DNA of 64,000 bases from Morinoia aosen. Its lineage: Eukaryota; Arthropoda; Malacostraca; Amphipoda; Talitridae. Of this stretch, positions 59,341 through 64,000 are shown one piece after another. The first letter of the stretch is position 1, and each line of letters starts with the position of its first letter. The translations under genes were made by a program, and so were the position numbers. Location: the NCBI GenBank assembly GCA_030386875.1, contig CM059575.1, positions 47,398,859 through 47,462,858 on the forward strand, read 5' to 3'. The notes beneath the pieces were generated by a model, which worked only from the letters and a program-made list of their open reading frames with translations, did no database searches and was not told the DNA's origin.

Positions 59341-62300
59341 TAAATTGCGAGCTCCCGCTCGCTGTTATCCTTCCTCTTGATCTGCGCGCGTGCGACTACT
59401 GATCAGAAGAAAAGTAGTTCCGAGAAGACAAATACGGAGCTGGACGGGAGTGGTTTGCATTCACTAGGAAGCGCTGAATCGAGATACCTTGAGATGACAC
59501 AATTGCAGTCGTCCTTCGGCAGGACATTCTCCTAACAATCGATGTCGGTGATCTCCCACGCCGTCATGACTGCCACATGCAGCAGTCTTGAAGTTGAAAA
59601 ACTTCATGGAAAATCCTTTTTTGCCCTACAGTCGCGTAGAGACCGAGGGTGCTCCTGTTCTTCATCTCTCTTGCAGGAAGAAACTCCGAGTTATAGAACT
59701 CCACGGGATCTAAGATAGAAGTGGACGTGTTCCTTTAATGGCTGGAACCGTCATCTTTTCTTCACCATATATACTGATGTAAACGTTGCCGTATCATTGG
59801 TCGTCTCTTCATCAATCGCAGCACATCGTCGCTCTATTTCCTTCATTGTCGTATCCTCCATCGTTGATACTCGCCGGGATTGCATCACGTCATGCGCCAA
59901 CCAGCTGTGCCTCGCGCGCCAAGTGTGTGTGTGTGCAGACGCAAGCGTGCTTGGTTACCTCGAGTTGTCATGGAGATTGGGCAAGCCTCTGAGTGACTCG
60001 TCGTTGTATGCGAGTGCTCCAGCCTAGACGCTCGCTGCCGCTGCTGCTGCGCTGTTTCCTCGCATGCCTGATGCTCGCTGCATCAGCCTGTGTTGTGCTT
60101 CGCACATGTATGTAGCAGAGTGCATCCATGTCGCCACCGACCATCGCCACGCCAAGACGTACGCAGTGCACGTGTATGTGAAGCGAGTGTGTGCGGGCAC
60201 TGTTGTGTTGCCTCCCGCTGCCTGGCCGAGACGTCCGCTGTCGCCGCCGCTGTTGCTGCTGCTGATCTGCGATGTAGTTCTGGTCGCTCACGCACGCAGA
60301 CGTACGTACGCGCCGACGCCTCAGTGAGACGCTCGCTGCTGTCGCTGCCTCCGTGAGAACGTGTGATGCTCGCTGCCGCTGCTTGGGCCGCAGTGTACGT
60401 CCAGTCACGCACACAGATGTATGCGAAGCCCGCGCCCACGAAGTCGCTCAGCAGGCAGAGGCTCTCTGCGCAGTGCGCTTCTCATGGAGACTGAAGTCGC
60501 CTCTCACGTCCACAGCACAGCAAAAGACTGAAAGTTCCACGACGGTTATTCACTGGCTTTATAAGTTCCAGAACTTTCATTCCCTTTCCCACGCAGGCGT
60601 TCGCAACATCAGTCCACACTCATCTCACTCTTTAGTAACTTCATGTTTACAGAAAGGACATTCTTCTAACCTACATTTAATTTTATTCCGTTCTTATTCG
60701 ATACTATGAAGCAATGATAATAATGATTCTCGGAAGGAGAGAATACAATGTTTCCTAATAACGCATTAAATTTGAATTTTTACTTAATGGACTGCACGCT
60801 ATCCAGATTTGAATCGAATTCATTTACATATATAATTATCATTAAATTCCTCGTTAGGAAATATCAATTTACTCGCACTGAGAGATCATTAACTACTTTA
60901 CAATTCACGCGACATTTACTTTACAAAGAAAATAATCTAGACATGAAAGAATTATCTCAACATTTAATCGGTGGTCGTAATTTAAATTAGTAATTTGTCG
61001 ATAATGAAACATAAGTAAGCAGTAATAAAATAAATTTCACTACCACGCTATTTCGTAAAATACATTCAAACATCACACTAAAACATCCTAAACATCGAGC
61101 CTCATACTTGACTTCAAATGCTGCCATGCCGTTACAAAGTTTGAATAGAGTCAGTCAGCCGCGTTGGCATGTTGTTAGAGAGAGTGGGGCTGTGTGGCTT
61201 GGGCTTAGGAATGTCGGCGATATCGTAAACAAAGCGCAGGCGAGGCAGCTTCCACCACACATCTCAGCCAGACCACACCTCAGTTCTCACATCATCACAT
61301 CTCACAAGGCACCATTCACGCACAACAATCTTCTTAAATGGTTGATTCACACGATGGAATACAATATTGAAATTTAGAAATGGACACGAGAGTAAATTAT
61401 CCGTAGATTAGGATTTCTCCATTCGTAAATTTTAAATGTAAAATCAACTTTTGAGCGTACATAATGCATGTAATATCGTCATTCTGTAGAAAAGATTTAT
61501 AATTGAATGGAATACTCATTTTAAATAAACTTCCGCTGACGTTTGAGAGCACGAAGAAATTTTCAAATAAGCACTTTAATTGAAAGTTTTAATAAGATTT
61601 TTAAACGTTTAGGAAATTTTTCAATTAAATTTCAATGATGTTAATTTTAGAAGTTTAGTTCTTGAATTTTAAGATTCCAAATGAGAAGTTAAGATGATAG
61701 AGTGCGGAGCTGTGCGGTCGCCGACGTCTTCCTTTGTCTAAAAGAAAATGGCGGCTGGTATCGCGCTGGCAGATGGAAATTTCAACAGCGTCCCACTCGA
61801 ATTAATTATTCTCATAGAGAAATTCCGTGCAATAATCAATGGAATGACGCTTGATCTTTATAAATTTTAAATCATTTGGAATTAACTTCTTCATATTGGG
61901 TATCTCAATACACGAACAATCAACACAAATTAATATAAATGGAATAAGAAATTTAGAATAGATTCATTAATCGGGATTAAAATTTTTGATTAGAAATGGT
62001 TAACCTTGAAGCATGATTATGGAGAGAAATCAGTAAATGAAACAGAAAACATGATTATTAGACATATGAATAATTTCACAGTAAACAAACACGATAATGA
62101 AAGGTAAATAAATTCACAAAAGTAATAAATCAAAATAGAAAGCATGATTAGACATCCTAATAATTTTAGAGTAAACAAACACAATGAAATGAAAGCAAAT
62201 AGGCTTGCAATTGAAATAAAATGGCAGAATATTAGTAAATGGGTAAATGGGCACACGAAATAGAAACAATTTAAATGTAAGCGGGATACAACGATATAGA

Positions 62301-62498
62301 TTACTAAACACCCTGATACAATACTGAGTGTTATGAACAGTCATCCATCACTAGTTGAGTTTGCGTCTGGTAGATCAAATGCAATTTTTATGAAGTATTT
62401 GAGGCATCTTTGATTTAATTTGAATGGTTTTGTTATTTTGGTAGCGTGACAATTATTTCGGGCGGTCTCTTTCGGAGACAATTGAAGATAAAGATCCG
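59341..62498 (-). other. Interior of the LTR element, non-coding as far as seen
   Basis: 59890-60480 is strikingly GC- and CpG-rich with CTGCTGCTG-type runs and is open in several frames on both strands, which reflects composition. 60540-62450 is AT-rich. Two similar blocks near 62045-62105 and 62140-62205 (CATGATTAGACATCCTAATA and GAGTAAACAAACACAATGAA, with their counterparts) form a local direct repeat. No retroviral-type enzyme motif is found in any frame. Confidence 0.7.
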
Positions 62499-62516
62499 CC
62501 ACCGCTTGGCACCAAA
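62499..62516 (-). promoter_or_regulatory. Primer-binding site of the LTR element
   Basis: On the minus strand the sequence right after the 5' LTR is TTTGGTGCCAAGCGGTGG. TGG within the first bases after the LTR is the usual complement of a tRNA CCA end. I do not assign the tRNA. Confidence 0.6.
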
Positions 62517-63924
62517 TGTTATAGACCTATTTTTTTCATCGGCGTACGTATCATTCGCTGGCCAATTTCTGGAGGCAATTCTTTTCTTGTATTTATTATC
62601 GTCATTTTCTTTTCGGTTTCAGGAATCTCAAGGTCGATGATCGAGACAGAAGGCCTCCTTTATTATATTTTCGTTATATCATTAAAGATCGAAATATGCA
62701 GTGACTTTTCAATGTCATTAGTTGTAAATAATCATGTAATTATGACAAATCAAATAGGGTCTTATTAGGTGAATGACGAGGTGGTTGCAACGTAATTTAA
62801 TGGTATAATAATGACGTTCTTCAATAGTAAATGGATGACACATTCGGAAATAAGAAGCGATTCACGATACACATAGCATATCAGGTTCTAAATAATTACA
62901 ATGCTATCAGATCTCGGTGATTAAGTCGATTCCTATCCATAAGATGACATGAATGGTACAAATTATGACGTTGAGATAAACTGGTGAAGCCTTTAACGCG
63001 AAACAATAGATGAGAACATAGATTATTAATATATTGCGAAGTCTGACAGGGACATCCTACACGAGGTGAGGCCTCGATGTTGTATCATTTAGTAAAGGAA
63101 TGCATTGATGATAATAATGTACACATCTTAGGTGAGATTAAGTCTCGGCATTGAGTAATTAACAGAGAACAAAGATCGTCTAGAAGTTATCGAACAAAGT
63201 TAATCTACGCCTACTACATGAAGTTACGAGAGGCTTGATGAGAATATGAATGAGTACATGGATGATCAGGGATACTCAGCTGGGGTATTCCGAATAGCGG
63301 TTGACAAGTCAAACACGACTTTGAGCTAACACTTCCCTTCCGCTCCACCCGCGAGGGTGTAAGCGGAGGTTCACACGACTTGCTATGTTGGCGGCCCAGG
63401 ACCTTCTGCTGCTTGCGCACACTGCCCAGAGGGAGGCTGAGTGACGCTGTTTCGAGTTGGAACAGACGCGTTACCTATCTTGAAGCTTTACATCAAGATA
63501 TTACAGAAAATATCAAGTGTTGGGAGATGATTCAAATGGATTAAGCTTTATAATTAATAAGCAAGTAATTTATGTAGAATGAACGACATTTTAGGTCAAC
63601 AAGGAAGGAGTTGAAATATACGCGAAGAATGGAAGCGTTTGGAAATGATCCTTGGTACAGGCGTTGTCTACGTGGCAGTGTGTCCGAAGTCCAATGGTGG
63701 TTCGTAGAGAGGGGGTGAGGTTCGCTGGTTGTTTCAAATGATGCTCGGCGGTTAGTGAAGCTTTGCTCGAAGCGTAGGTTGAAGAGCTCAGAGATGCTGT
63801 GCTTTATTGTCGAGAGCATTTTATTCAATGTCGGGTCTTTTAGAAGATAGTTGCTTGGCCAAAACAACCCTTTCTTGACGTTTATATGAACACGGCGAAA
63901 GTCTGTCCCAGAAGAATCACGACA
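62517..63924 (-). repeat. 5' LTR (right copy)
   Basis: Same length and ends as the left copy. By element orientation this LTR should hold the promoter. I could not place a TATA box with confidence. Confidence 0.93.
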
Positions 63925-64000
63925 AATTGAACAAACTGGCGTATTTTAAAGAAATTTCGTACTAACAAATAAACTGATACGATCAACATAGAAAAATATT

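Larger units (their letters stand above)
57914..63924 (-). mobile_element. LTR retrotransposon, complete ends, no recognisable gag-pol
   Basis: Two 1408-bp direct repeats (57914-59321 and 62517-63924) enclose 3195 bp. The element is flanked by the 4-bp duplication AATT (57910-57913 and 63925-63928). LTRs start TG and end CA. Read on the minus strand, the right copy is the 5' LTR (ending TATAACA) and is followed at once by TTTGGTGCCAAGCGGTGG, a plausible primer-binding site. Just before the 3' LTR is the purine-rich AATGAGGACGGCGAGGATT. Hence minus orientation. I count about five substitutions between LTRs, so the insertion is young. No gag, protease, reverse transcriptase or integrase motif is visible in the interior, so it must have been moved by enzymes from another element. 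Gypsy-like ends are suggested by the primer site, as inference. Confidence 0.92.

Noticed and set aside
59968..60439. Overlapping open frames of 118-148 codons in the LTR element interior
   Set aside because: They follow from the CpG-rich, CTG-repeat composition. The translations are arginine- and alanine-rich without retroviral motifs.

Overview
The window looks like non-genic DNA from a large, AT-rich arthropod genome, most probably an insect. The evidence is three patches of degenerate CCTAA/TTAGG-type pentamers (the ancestral arthropod telomere motif, absent from Drosophila), several transposon families typical of arthropods, and no open reading frame that reads like an intact host gene. 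There are no bacterial operons, rRNA genes or CRISPR arrays. Almost everything that can be supported is mobile DNA, relics of it, or tandem and inverted repeats. The species cannot be named from the sequence alone.

Layout, left to right. 1-8.1 kb: mostly featureless AT-rich DNA with a 574-bp MITE-like inverted-repeat element (4062-4635). 8.1-10.7 kb: the first copy of a TTAA-flanked repeat family (8147-9267), a foldback repeat and a diverged tandem triplication. 11.3-14.5 kb: short repeats, a (TA)n microsatellite, and a four-unit array of about 75-bp dyad-symmetric units (14101-14470) with an apparent compensatory base change. 17.3-18.7 kb: second copy of the TTAA family. 25.8-27.3 kb: a decayed DDE transposon of the DUF4817 type with long terminal inverted repeats. 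28.6-30.3 kb: third TTAA-family copy. 33.6-36.8 kb: a Tc1-like transposase relic whose 5' end is interrupted by a 2.18-kb hAT-type element with an exact 8-bp target duplication; that element itself carries a tRNA-derived SINE-like repeat. 37.2-38.6 kb: a LINE-like reverse-transcriptase tail and an inverted repeat carrying two hammerhead-ribozyme-like cores. 40.9-41.3 kb: a minisatellite. 44.6-45.2 kb: a second Tc1 relic. 46.9-47.3 kb: a recent 233-bp tandem duplication.

48.2-54.1 kb: two pieces of a pseudogene of a widespread arthropod protein family of unknown function, separated by a 4.4-kb unclassified element with CCCAGGTAGCAA-type inverted ends and subterminal tandem repeats. 55.3-56.4 kb: an internally deleted DUF4817-type transposon with about 111-bp inverted ends. 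57.9-63.9 kb: a complete, young LTR retrotransposon insertion (two 1408-bp LTRs, AATT target duplication, minus-strand orientation, recognisable primer-binding site and polypurine tract) whose 3.2-kb interior has no recognisable gag or pol.

There is no gene network to describe. The interplay is between transposon families: autonomous-type relics (DUF4817, Tc1), non-autonomous derivatives with related ends, and nested insertions that give a relative order of events.
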